A stretch of 64,000 nucleotides of DNA from Schistocerca nitens (taxonomy: Eukaryota; Arthropoda; Insecta; Orthoptera; Acrididae): contig NC_064619.1 in NCBI RefSeq assembly GCF_023898315.1, forward strand, positions 297,204,150 through 297,268,149, read 5' to 3'. Shown here piece after piece: positions 10,905 through 20,465 of the stretch. Within the stretch, counting starts at the first letter, position 1. Each line of letters starts with the position of its first letter. Both the position numbers and the translations under genes were made by a program. The notes under the pieces are model-generated. The model made no database searches, was not told the origin of the DNA, and saw nothing but the letters and a program-made list of their open reading frames with translations.

Positions 10905-11217
10905 TCTCTGGCGGCTGATCCTTTCACACCAGAAACATCATCTTGGTCCTTTTCAGGACCACAGTTGACCATCATATCGATGAATATAGAAGGTATATCA
11001 TCACCAAAAGAAGAACTGTTACAAGAGATGTGCAGACAAACCAAGTGCGATGTACTCTGCATACAGGAGACCCACAGAAGCTGTGAAATGAGCAGACCAA
11101 AAATAAACGGAATGCGACTGGCTACGGAAAGACCCCACCCAAAATATGGAAGTGCTATATTTGTCCAACCAGATACACAGATAATATCATCAGCCTTTAC
11201 TGAAGCAAATGATATTG
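10905..11217 (+). pseudogene. APE-type endonuclease, N-terminal part, inverted
   Basis: A plus-strand frame contains LTIISMNIEGISS (catalytic Asn region), CDVLCIQETHRS (metal-binding Glu) and KYGSAIFVQ, the start of an apurinic-like endonuclease domain used by LINEs to nick target DNA. It ends exactly at the 12-bp target duplication. The open frame itself starts at 10800, but its first ~35 residues overlap the antisense RT and are not native. Confidence 0.8.
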
Positions 11218-11993
11218 AATTTGATTAATAGTCGCTTGTGACGAAGGATATCAAAAGCCTTCTGGAAATCTAGGAATATGGAATCGATCTGAGATCCCTT
11301 GTCGACAGCAATCATTACTTCATGGGAATAAAGAGCTAGCCGCGTTGCACAAGAACAATACTTTCTGAATCCGTGTTGGTTATGTATCAATAAGTCATTT
11401 TCTTCAAGGTGATTAATAATGTTCGAGTACAGTATATGCTCCAAAATCCTACTGCAAATTGAGGTCAGTGATATTGGTCTGTAATTCAATGGGTTGCTCC
11501 TATTTCCTTTTTTGAAAATTGGTGTGATCTGTGCTACTTTCCAGTCTTTAGGAACGGACCTTTCGTCAAGTGAGCGGTTGTATATGACTGCTAAGAAAGG
11601 CGCTATTGTGTCTGCATACTCTGAAAGGAACCTGATTGGTGTACCATCTGGACCGGAAGACTTGCCTTTCTTAAGTGATTTGAGCTGTTTCGCAACACCT
11701 AAGATATTTACTTTTACGTCACTCATGCTAACAGCTGTTCTGGGTTCGAATTCTGGAGTATTTACTTCGTCGTCTTTCATGAAGGTATTACGGAAAACTA
11801 TATTTAGTAACTCCGCTTTAGTGACACCATCATCGGTAATATTTCCATCGCTATCGCGCAGTGACGGTATTGACTGTTTTTTGCCACTGGTGTTCTTTAC
11901 ATACGACCAGAATCTCTTTGGGTTTTCTAGCATATTTTGAGACAATGTTTCATTGTGGAATCTATTAAAAGCATCTCGTATTGACGTCCGCAC
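11190..11993 (-). pseudogene. CR1-like reverse transcriptase, N-terminal part
   Basis: 267 residues with GKSSGPDGTPIRFLSEYA, WKVAQITPIFKKGNRSNPL, NYRPISLTSICSRILEHIL, HGFRKYCSCATRL and DFQKAFD (finger and first palm Asp). It is the first half of the RT whose second half is at 8321-9284. The last residues after LLIKF run into the inserted LINE and are artefactual. Confidence 0.85.
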
Positions 11994-12180
11994 TAAATTT
12001 CGAGCTTCCGTGAAACTTAGCCAGTCTTGGGGATTTTGCGTTCTTCTGAATTTGGCATGCTTTTTTCGTTGCTTCTACAACAGTGTTCTGACGTGTTTTG
12101 TGTACCATGGTGGAACAGTCCCGTCTCTTATTAACTTATGCGGTGTGGATCTATCTATTTCTGTTCCGTGAGAAAGCTGG

Positions 12181-13093
12181 ATGTGCCATTGTCTGCAGCC
12201 CATGCATCAAGATGAGGACACAATAAAGTCTATTACAACATGTTGTAGTACCCTACAGGAGAAGCTAAGAAAATCCTTGTGCTGTTCAACACGATATAGA
12301 CTCCGAACATTTCCCTAACTCTGGTAGGAATGCGCTCCTAGTACCTGTCCTGAAACCTTGGCAGAACTATAGTCTTTGTCGTACTATTGCTCTCAACAGC
12401 CGCGTAGGAAAGATATTGGACAAACTGTGAACAATCATCTCGTCCTGGTTCTCGAGAGGCGGCGCCGATTCAAAAATTTCATTGCAAGTTGCGAGGTAAA
12501 TACATTTGTGTAAGTGACAACTGAACAGATATTTCTGATTGTGATTTGCAGCGTTACTTTCCTGGTGACTCGACCACAAATCATGATAAAAACGCCAAAA
12601 GACAACCGCATTTCCACTAGACTGCTCCCATTCCTGTGGTCGGCTACTTGCGCGGTGCAAGGCCTCGGCCTCAGATCAGATGCTGCAACCTATCCAGCGT
12701 CTCCGCTGCACATGACGGACATTACCTGCCTTACATATTTAATGCAAGGATTGTTGGCAGAAACCAAAACAAGAAAAAGTTTCACACAATGCTGTGTGTT
12801 CCATGTGAAAAAATCATCTTGCTGGTTGATGGCTCAACAATGAAGTGTCATATTATAATTCTAAAGGTTGGTGGTTCCATTCCCAATTTATCGGTGTCAG
12901 TAATTTCTTTATGAGAAAAATGAAAGGCGCAATTTCGGCCCAGCAGTTAGTCACTTCCTGAACAAGATATTAAATATTTTCGAGACGTCAAGCATTTGTC
13001 AGTGTATACTTTCTTCAATGGTTGCTTTGACTGCCAATAAAACATCATCACTGCCGAGATCCTGCAGCGTTTTATCGTCCGATAACATTTGTA
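12181..13093. other. Mostly unassigned; small plus-strand LINE RT relic at about 12310-12480
   Basis: A plus-strand frame near 12335-12480 reads VPVLKPW..NYSLCRTIALNSRVGKILDKL, then a stop, then TIISSWFSRGG, which looks like the finger region of a Jockey/R1-type reverse transcriptase. Apart from this, frames of 92-109 codons at 12514-12914 show no family motif. No ends or duplications are visible. Confidence 0.4.
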
Positions 13094-13111
13094 ATTATTT
13101 TCATCTTATTA

Positions 13112-14605
13112 TTATTTTTTTATTATTATTATTTATTTTATGGCCTTCACTGGACCACTGTAGTCAAAAATACAAAGTTCTAAACAAGTTGTTACACATG
13201 GATACAATTTGGTTCGACAATAACTTAATATATTTAGGTAATATAATTATTAGAGGCTATTCTTATATGAAAGGTGTTTTGCTCTTCTGTCTGCCAAATA
13301 TTTCTTCATTCTTTCAAATATTTTCTTTCTTTCTTCATCTGAGACAACTCTTCCTGTACTCCTTTTATTGATTTTCATTTGTAGTCTGGTTTGCGGGTCT
13401 TGCAGTATTCTGGTTTTCTCTGTCTTGTTTTTTAGGTCATCTACTGTAATTTGAAGTTCTTTTATATCTTCCTTAACTTCTGTGATCCATTTAATGTCGC
13501 TCTTGCTATTCCACAATTTTTGTATTATTTTTTTACTAATTCTGTTTTCTGGAGTTCTCATCAGATGTCCAAAGAATGAGATGCGTTTCTTCCTGATTGT
13601 GCTCATGACTGGTTCTATTTTCTTATATACTGTTTCATTTGATGCTATTCTCCAATGTCCATTTATTTTATACTGTTTATTTATACATGTCCTAATTATT
13701 CTTCTTTCTATTTTTAGTATTCTGTCAATTTCTGCTGTATTAGTTGTTTTGAAGATAGTTTCAGCTGCATATGTTATTTCTGGTTGTGTAACTGTTTTAT
13801 AGTGTTTTAATTTTGCATCTATAGATAGGTTTTTTTTGTATGTAGTTTTGGTAATGTAATTTGTATAGTTTAGTTTTTTTATTCTATTTTGCCATGATGG
13901 CTTCTCATTTAGATTGTATGTTATTATTTCGCCTAAATATTTAAATTTATCAACAATTTTGATTTCCTGTTCTCCTATTGTAATTTTGTTTGCAAGTGGT
14001 GGATCAGTTAGCATAATCTCCGTTTTTTCAAATGATATTCTAAGGCCTACTTTCTCTGCTATTTCTTGTAGTGATTTCACTTGTTGCCTGGCTTCTTGAA
14101 CGGTGTTGGCTAGGAGAGCAAGATCATCAGCGAATCCCAAGCAGTTTAAGCTAATATCATCTTTTGCACTTCCAATTCTTATCCTCTTTGGATTGTCCTT
14201 GTACCATTCTCTCATTATGTACTCCAGTGCACAGTTGAAAACTAATGGTGATAGGCAGTCACCTTGTCTTAAACCTGTTTTTATGAGGAATGGTTCCGAA
14301 ATTTCTCCTCTAAACTTCACTTTTGATCTGGTGTTGGTTAGAGTGAGTTGTATTATTTTAATTAGTTTTGGATGGAGTCCTAGATTTCTTAAAATTTTCA
14401 ATACTGAAGGTCTGTGGAGACAGTCATATGCCTTCTTAAAATCTACAAATGTTATTGCCAGAGGTTTTTTCCGTTTCTTGTAGTATGCCATAATCAATTT
14501 TAAACTAATTATATGCTCTGCACAGCTTCTCCATGGTCTGAAACCTCCCTGATATTCCCCTAACTCCTGTTCTAATTGCTCCTTGATTCTTTCATATGAT
14601 CTTGG
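13112..14605 (-). mobile_element. 5'-truncated RTE-type LINE with 18-bp target duplication
   Basis: An exact 18-bp duplication attattttcatcttatta flanks the element (13094-13111 and 14606-14623). The 3' end is an A/T-rich simple tail (taataat-type, 13112-13140), as usual for RTE. The 5' end is cut within the RT gene. The frame is open throughout, so this is a recent insertion that was dead on arrival because of 5' truncation. Confidence 0.93.
13250..14605 (-). CDS. RTE reverse transcriptase, 5'-truncated but open
   Basis: The frame is open from the truncation point at 14605 (first in-frame Met at 14497) to 13250, about 452 codons. From that Met: FVDFKKAYD at residues 17-25 (first catalytic Asp), GLRQGDCLSPLVFN at 75-88, catalytic GFADDLALLA at 121-130, then FKYLGEII and the RTE C-terminal region with FFGHLMRTPENR. 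It primes cDNA at nicked target DNA. The endonuclease domain and the RT start are absent, so it cannot mobilise itself. No frameshift or stop seen. Confidence 0.9.
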   Translation of the reverse strand, partial: PRSYERIKEQLEQELGEYQGGFRPWRSCAEHIISLKLIMAYYKKRKKPLAITFVDFKKAYDCLHRPSVLKILRNLGLHPKLIKIIQLTLTNTRSKVKFRGEISEPFLIKTGLRQGDCLSPLVFNCALEYIMREWYKDNPKRIRIGSAKDDISLNCLGFADDLALLANTVQEARQQVKSLQEIAEKVGLRISFEKTEIMLTDPPLANKITIGEQEIKIVDKFKYLGEIITYNLNEKPSWQNRIKKLNYTNYITKTTYKKNLSIDAKLKHYKTVTQPEITYAAETIFKTTNTAEIDRILKIERRIIRTCINKQYKINGHWRIASNETVYKKIEPVMSTIRKKRISFFGHLMRTPENRISKKIIQKLWNSKSDIKWITEVKEDIKELQITVDDLKNKTEKTRILQDPQTRLQMKINKRSTGRVVSDEERKKIFERMKKYLADRRAKHLSYKNSL

Positions 14606-14623
14606 ATTATTTTCATCTTATTA

Positions 14624-14804
14624 AAACACCTTCTTTGTTTATTTGAAGTACGTTAATAATGGAATTTCATTAATGAAAGTAACAGGTAAACGTTAGCAAT
14701 GATACCGACTTTTTAAATTTCTCAGAAATCCTTTCTTCGGTAATTTATATACTGAGTTTCGAAGCCCGTACCGCGGTCTCTGCGTGACATTCTATAGCTA
14801 CATG
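14624..14804. other. Short spacer
   Basis: Pre-insertion DNA to the right of the RTE target duplication. Nothing recognised. Confidence 0.4.
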
Positions 14805-16375
14805 ATTATTGTGCAATTCACAGTTAAGAGCTTGGCAAAGGGGTCAACTAAACACCTTCGAGCTATTTCTCTGTAGTTCCATTCTCCAACAGCACGTCGG
14901 AAATACGAACACTAAAATCTTTCCGTATGAGCTGTGATTTCTCTTATTATGTTACGATGATCGTTCCAGCCTATGTAGGTGGCCGCCAACAAAAGAAATT
15001 GAGTTCAAAGGAGAAAGGTTGTGATTAAAATTTCATGAGAAAATTCTGGCGCAGCGAAAAACGCCTTTGTTTTAATGATTCCCACCCCAACTCGAGCATC
15101 ATATCCGTGACACTCTCTCTTCTATTTCCCGACAGTACCAAACGAGCTGCCCTTTTTTGAACTTTTTTGATGTCCTCCGTGAATCCTATCTGATACACAT
15201 CTCACACCGCGCAGCAATACTCCAGAAGAGTACGGACAAGCGTGGTGTAGGCAGTCTCTTTAACAGCTTCGTTGTATCTTCTAAGTTTTCTGCCAGCAAA
15301 ACAATGTCTTTGGTTCGCTGTCCCCACAACATTATCGTTCTGGTTCAAATGGTTCAAATGGCTCTGAGCACTATGGGACTTAACATCTGAGGTCATCAAT
15401 CCCCTAGAGCTTAGAACTACTTAAACCTAACTAATCTAGGGACATCACACACATCCATTGCCCGAGGCAGGATTCGAACCTGCGACCGTAGCGGTCACGC
15501 GGTTCCAGACTCTAGCGTCTAGAACCGCTCGGCCACTTCGGCAGCCACATTATCGTTCTCATGTACGTTATTCGTAGTAGTAATCACGAAGTATTTACCT
15601 TAATTCACAGTCTTCATATTGATTGATTTATCATGTAGTCAAAATTCAGCGTGTTCCTTTTAGTACTCATCAGGATGACATCACATTTTTGATTATCAGA
15701 GTGAACAGCCACCATACTGATCTCTTTTCTTAGTCATTTTGCAACTGATTTTGATCATCTGATGACTTAATGGGACGATAAATGACAACATCGTCTGAAA
15801 ACAGGTCACATTGTCTCTTAAATTGTTTATGTAGATCAGGAACAGCGGAACGCTTCCTTGGGGAATGCCAGATATTACTTCTGTTTTACTCGGTGACTTT
15901 CTGTCAATTACTCCGAACTGTGAAATTTCAGACAGGAAACCACGAATCCAGTCCAGTCGCACAGCCGAGACGATACTCCGTAGGAAAAAAAATTATGAAG
16001 AATTATCAATTGACACTCTCTGTCGATAGCACAAGAACGATATTATCTGAATCCGTGTTGGCTGTTAGTCAATAAATGGTAGCAGCGTACTCTGAAAGGA
16101 ACCTAGCTCTTATATAATATGGACTGCGGTTTTGCCTTTATTATTTAACCTGTTTCGATAAAACGAGGATATCTACATGCTAGTTACTTATCTTCGCAGA
16201 AGTTCTTGATTCGAATTCTGGAATATTTACTTTGTCTTCTTTGACGAAGGAATTTAGAAAAACCGTATTTGGTAACTGTGTCACTGTCATCAGTAACATT
16301 AACATAGATATCTCGCAGTGAAGGTATTTTTTGCGCCTTGCCGCTCGTGTACTTTACATACTACCATTATTTCCT
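14805..16375 (-). mobile_element. Second CR1-like LINE copy, decayed
   Basis: Aligns by eye over most of its length with the copy at 8256-12180 in the same orientation: the 3' UTR and C-terminal RT (65-residue frame at 15202), a palm segment GIPQGSVPLFLIYIN with WIRGFLSEISQF (15696-15962), then finger-region sequence to about 16375. Many indels and stops. A SINE with 13-bp duplications interrupts it at 15342-15546. It is clearly older than that SINE. Confidence 0.8.
15342..15546 (-). repeat. SINE family A
   Basis: Full-length minus copy with a small ggttcaaat duplication at its 3' end. An exact 13-bp target duplication acattatcgttct is at 15329-15341 and 15547-15559. Inserted into the CR1-like LINE. 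Confidence 0.95.
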
Positions 16376-16730
16376 CACAATATTAGGACTCGTTCGACAC
16401 TTGCATCCGACAAAATTTGTTTCGTTCTTATGTGTAGTCTGGCGTAAGAATACTCTTTGACCGATTTAAGATTCACTGTGTTTACAATGAATGTGATAGC
16501 ATATCTTAAATAATCTGAATCAAGGGCGTAAGCTGGTCAGTAGTGATACGCGCAACAACATAAGTATGATTGAGACACTGATAAGTCAAAACATTAATAG
16601 CGTGTTTGTCAATCTTTGGTACGCAATGCAGAAGAGATTTTGCATTGCATGGATGTGAAAAGTCCTTGGTATGTTTTTGGAGGCATGAGGCAAAAATGTG
16701 ATTAATGTAGTAAATTACGGATTGAGGATA
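16376..16730. other. No recognised element
   Basis: AT-rich sequence with a 77-codon minus frame lacking motifs. No repeats seen. Confidence 0.4.
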
Positions 16731-17213
16731 TGTGGGCACCTAGCCACGTCCCAGATGTGTTCTATCGCGTTCACATCAGTAGAATTTGGTGGTCAAGACA
16801 TCAACGTAAGTATCACACTCCTGAGACTACTGTAGCAGGAACCTGGCGTCGTGACGCTGACAATAATCCTGCTAAAACAAGCCATCGCCGACGGGGAAGA
16901 CTTCAAGCACGAACAGGTGCAGGTGGTCCGCAACGGCAGATCAGTTTCTCCGTTTCCGAGATGGTCGTTTCCAGGCGCCGTCCCATAACAATCTGCCCTT
17001 GAGCAAAGTCGTATATACCAGTGTTTCTCCCCATTTCTGGCCAGAATCGTCGCTATAATAATTCCCCATTCGTCTCTACTGCGAATATCACATTCACTCA
17101 CACACTTTGAAGTAATTCACTTTTCTTCTCGCGTCACATGCAAGCAGCGCCACCGGCTGGCAGTCAGTCTTGCGGTGAGAAGTGGTCATGATTTTTTGGC
17201 TCGTCAGCGTGCG
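16731..17213 (-). mobile_element. Tc1-like transposon fragment, 5' part
   Basis: The right end (about 17190-17213) reads, on the minus strand, cgctgacgagccaaaaaatc, close to a Tc1-like terminal sequence I recall from many insects (ctgatgagccaaaacattatgacc). Further in, a minus frame contains GQIVMGRRLETTISETEKL, a helix-turn-helix DNA-binding region of Tc1-like transposases, with frameshifts. The catalytic C-terminus and left terminus are missing or unrecognisable. Confidence 0.6.
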
Positions 17214-17390
17214 TTTTCACATCAGCCTGAATTTCTCAGTTTCTGTGTCCTTCAGTGCTCGTAACGATAAATGTAGTTCTCATGAGAAGTGTGCTCCTTC
17301 CACACTGTTGTGTATGTTGTTGCTGATGCTGAGTACGTGTTTAAGGAGACCAAACAGCTGATAGGGTCATCAGTCTCCCATCCACTCCAT

Positions 17391-17410
17391 CCCCCCCCCC
17401 CCCCCCCCCC
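17391..17410. repeat. Poly-C tract (20 bases)
   Basis: Uninterrupted C run. Poly-C of this kind marks a polypurine tract in the gypsy-like element ending at 35855, but no LTR is apparent here. Confidence 0.95.
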
Positions 17411-17523
17411 ATGCAGGACCTAAGGAGTGTACCTAATCTGTCTGCATACAGAGTAAATTTTGTGTGCAAGTGTGAGAAAGTGTGTTCGAAATTTTGTGTA
17501 GCGTGAGTCTCAGTAGTAACATG

Positions 17524-17700
17524 GGAACAAGCCCGTATTCACCTAGCGGGATGTGGGAAACCACCTAAAAACCACGTCCAGGCTGGCCGAACATCGGTCC
17601 CCGTCGTTACGGGCGCATTCGATTTCGATACGGGGCCGACTTAACTCCCCGTCCTGAAAGAGCTCATGTTAACTCTCGCGGCTACCCGGACATGTTTTGT
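17524..17700 (-). repeat. SINE-like repeat family F, partial
   Basis: Shares with 27305-27765 the order gccgta/gcattc, ggaaaaccacctaaaaacc, ccaggctggccg, and a tRNA-like end (minus: ccgggtagccgcgagagtta). Only the tRNA-like head and adjacent body are present. Classification as tRNA-derived is inferred from the head. Confidence 0.55.
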
Positions 17701-17735
17701 GTATGCAAACAGTTGGGCATGATGAGACGACTACA

Positions 17736-17937
17736 GCCGGCCTGTGTGGCCGAGTGGTTCTAGACGCTTGAGTCTGGAACCGCGCGACCGCTACGATCGC
17801 AGGTTCGAATCCTGCCTCGGGCATGGATGTGTGTGATGTCCTTAGGTTAGTTAGATTTAAGTATTTCTAAGTTCTAGGGGACTGATGACCTCAGATGTTA
17901 AGTCTCATAGTGCTCAGAGCCGTTTGAATCATTTGGT
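17736..17937 (+). repeat. SINE family A
   Basis: Complete plus-strand copy: tRNA-like head tgtggccgagtggttctaga, box B ggttcgaatcc, standard tail. A 9-bp target duplication acgactaca lies at 17727-17735 and 17938-17946. Confidence 0.95.
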
Positions 17938-18007
17938 ACGACTACATTATTCTAAAATCTTTTGAAACCTGGTTGGTAGGTACTCAGAGAGCGCACAGGA
18001 TAAGGTT

Positions 18008-18690
18008 ACGATTGCGGATGGGGATGTAAACAGTTACTGTGAGTTGCACAATCAAACACGCAACTTTATTTTTCTAAGAACCACTTATTTACACATTGCT
18101 TTAAAAGATCGCAATTAGACAATACTGCTGAAGGCCTAGTTAAAGAAAACTTGAGATGCCTTTTTGGCTGAAGGCCCAAAGCCACACCAAAAACAAGAAC
18201 GGCTGAAGGCCTGGCTTAGAAATCAAAAGCAATTAAAAATACAAGGTAATTTAAAAAAAAAAACTTACAATTGAAAACAACTAGCAGCTGAAGGCCTACA
18301 CTACACGTCTGAAAGACAACTATAATCAAAACACATTAATAAACATTTTTCTAACGAAGAAATTTCTTTTTAAACTTACAAGAGAACAGCACGGATGAAG
18401 GCCACAAACAAATTTGAAACAACGGCTGAGGGCCTGAAAAACAAGTTAGACATACAATTTAAAATAAGCCCCTTCCTTGTTATAAAAAATTTTCCTTTAA
18501 AGAATTCACACGGCTGAAGGCCTTATTAAAAGAGGTTCATGTAAATCCTTGGCTGAAGGCCACACGTAACACATCGCTCAACTAATGGCTTAGGGCCTGG
18601 ATTACAAACCATTTCAGATAGAACAAATTTTAAGGATTTTTTTTAAAACAAAATCCAAAAATTTTAACACCGCTTAAGTCCTTTATGTAA
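18008..18690. repeat. Array of GGCTGAAGGCC motifs with a 385-bp higher-order period
   Basis: Ten copies or near-copies of GGCTGAAGGCC start at 18126, 18166, 18201, 18286, 18393, 18424, 18512, 18551, 18587 and 18671, separated by A/T-rich spacers. The spacings 39-35-85 recur as 39-36-84, placing four pairs of motifs 385-386 bp apart. Spacer text after the paired motifs is also similar, so the array is an ancient tandem duplication. No protein frame explains it. Host element unknown. Confidence 0.8.
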
Positions 18691-19645
18691 AATTTAAAAG
18701 GAACCAAACTAAAATGAAAGTCACAATATAAAACAAACAGATTAAGTGGTGCTCAGTAGTGTTCCAAGGGTCGTCCTGAGAAGGTAGCTCGAACGTAAAG
18801 TGAGGTCATACAGGCAGACAAGAGTTGAAGTTAAATAATCGGATGGCAACCCAAACTAGGGATGGCCCAAGGACCGACCAACAATTTAATCAATTCCCTT
18901 CCCTCCGACAAACGGCACAACGATGGAAAATATGGCCAAGGACGAGGATATGAACAGCACTACATCTTCAGAAATTGTCGTCTAGAAACAGCCAAGGGAA
19001 GAATAACCACCCTAAGGAAAATATGAACCAAACACTTAAAAGGCTGTTGAACTACACGCCATGCCGGACAGCATCAACACGACGAAGAAAGGCACACCGC
19101 GGGAAAACTACACCAACGACCAGGGCAGATAACTGGGGCGTTAACGGCCACAGAGCAGAAAATACCGCTGGTGCACTCCACTGGCAAGTAACAGTCAATT
19201 TAATAATTAATCACAATATGGGAAGACAGCTGCAAGATTTCGCCAACTCCAACACATCATACATTGCTGCTAGCCGGAACGGCCCAGGGAGCAACAAATT
19301 GCAAATGAACGAAGAGATAACACAATATTTGAGGTTTCATAACAGGTTAACTGATCACTCAACTTCACGGTTCAGGTTCGGTGAGTAACGAACTTTGTCA
19401 CTCTCGCAGCTAGCGCCTCTCGATCCGACAGCGCGTGCATTCCGCAAGCGGTCCCGGCTTGGTCCTCGCGCCGCGGAGACTTTCTCGCTGCTCCGACCCA
19501 ACCGACTGACCACCATACACACCACCACCACCCGGAAATACTAGTGGTCGTACGACAGTACTGCTAACGATAAGCGCTGCCGCTGCCACTCAAGGAGGCA
19601 AGCCAACAACTTCGTTACGTCAGTAAGTGAGGAAGGAACAAGACG
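18691..19645. other. Unassigned continuation of the motif-array region
   Basis: Contains a 137-codon plus frame (18975-19388), basic and Asn-rich with no recognised domain; it may be chance or a decayed leader protein. From about 19390 the sequence turns GC-rich (tagcgcctctcgatccgaca). The same unit seems to continue beyond the SINE at 19646-19834, but no LTR or inverted ends were found. Confidence 0.4.
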
Positions 19646-19834
19646 GCCGGCCGGTGTGGCCGAGCGGCTCTAGGCGCTTCAGTCCGCAACCGCTACGGTC
19701 GCAGGTTCGAATCCTGCCTCGGGCATGGATGTGTGTGATGTCCTTAGGTTAGTTAGGTCTAAGTAGTTCTAAGTTCTAGGGGACTGATGACCTCAGATGT
19801 TAAGTCCCACAGGGCTCGGAGCCATTTGATTTGA
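19646..19834 (+). repeat. SINE family A, head with small deletion
   Basis: Plus copy with exact 9-bp duplications aacaagacg (19637-19645 and 19835-19843). The head lacks about ten bases of the anticodon-arm region (cagtccgcaaccgctacggt), so it no longer folds as a tRNA. Confidence 0.95.
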
Positions 19835-19976
19835 AACAAGACGCCACTCTATGCGGCAAAATGCCAAAGGACAAACGGCATGAACGCGAGCCGCACACGG
19901 CTCATCTTTGTCTTGCAATTGGAAACCTTATAATTGCGACTGACAAGACGTAAGACGATGGGCGAGCTCGCATACA

Positions 19977-19980
<4 letters not shown>

Positions 19981-20012
<32 letters not shown>
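19981..20012. repeat. (CA)n microsatellite
   Basis: Sixteen CA units followed by imperfect tatacaca. The minus frame of repeated Val-Cys across it is an artefact. Confidence 0.98.
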
Positions 20013-20020
<8 letters not shown>

Positions 20021-20465
20021 GAGAAACGCATGTGTACTCGCTCGCGCGCTCACGGGCATACACAATTAAAAACTTTCACTCACACCCTTTAAGTACTTCA
20101 CATTGTTGACATCAATTAACATAGTTTATTCACCATCATCATCATCCAGTGGCTGCTAAAGGCTTCTCTCATACTTTGCAATGCAGTGCGGTCTTCAGCT
20201 ATACACATCCATGTTGTCCTGCAGTTTTTCTAGTTTCATCTACCGTTTGGACTCAGTCTTTTCTTACATTCGGAATTCTGGTTACATTTTTCTCCCACCC
20301 ATTTTCTTTTACTTACAGCCACACAGAACATAATTCACATGTTCTCTCTGTCCGCAAGACCAGTTTGGTGTACCGCATACATCTATCAGGAAAGTGCATA
20401 TGTTTTGTTACGTGCATGATTGTCTTCAGTCGTGCAAACATTGCCGAAAAGTTATGGGGCATATA
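20013..20465. other. No recognised element
   Basis: A 123-codon plus frame (20149-20520) runs into the next transposon end and shows no motif. Nothing else seen. Confidence 0.4.

Larger units (their letters stand above)
9285..11217. mobile_element. Jockey-like LINE with 5' inversion (twin-priming structure)
   Basis: Exactly bounded by aatttgattaat duplications (9273-9284 and 11218-11229). From 9285 to about 10900 the RT-bearing 3' part is on the minus strand. From about 10905 to 11217 the endonuclease-bearing 5' part is on the plus strand. Both halves are one element: an APE endonuclease start and a Jockey-type RT. The part of the element linking endonuclease and RT is missing at the junction. 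This head-to-head arrangement is what twin priming produces during LINE insertion. Confidence 0.85.
8256..12180 (-). mobile_element. CR1-like LINE, split by a younger LINE
   Basis: The 3' end at 8256-8276 carries the short tandem tail tagatgtagatgtagat in minus orientation. Reverse transcriptase reads from about 11990 down to 8321, interrupted at 9285-11217 by another LINE flanked by 12-bp duplications (aatttgattaat). Rejoining the frame across the insertion gives a continuous RT segment (...KRLLIK then LRAYGVSS, with one stop, then LCDWIRDFL). Sequence to about 12180 continues the frame-less 5' side. Two further copies of this family lie at 14805-16375 and 58630-60218. Confidence 0.85.

Noticed and set aside
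11494-11940. 148-codon plus-strand ORF
   Set aside because: Antisense to the CR1-like RT N-terminal half. Its peptide has no motif.
13482-14483. Plus-strand ORFs of 106 and 126 codons
   Set aside because: Antisense shadows of the RTE reverse transcriptase on the minus strand.
17736-17820. tRNA-like sequences at SINE heads as functional tRNA genes
   Set aside because: All are joined to SINE bodies, bounded by target duplications, and have damaged acceptor or anticodon arms. I scored none as a tRNA gene.
18126-18681. CRISPR-like array of short repeats
   Set aside because: The motif is only 11 bp with irregular spacing (31-107 bp), in a eukaryotic genome, and the pattern reflects a duplicated unit.
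18975-19388. 137-codon plus-strand ORF as a gene
   Set aside because: Asn/Arg-rich with no domain, no supporting start context, and it lies inside a repeat-like region. Described only as part of that region.
19849-20031. Minus ORF rich in Val-Cys
   Set aside because: Translation of the (CA)n microsatellite.
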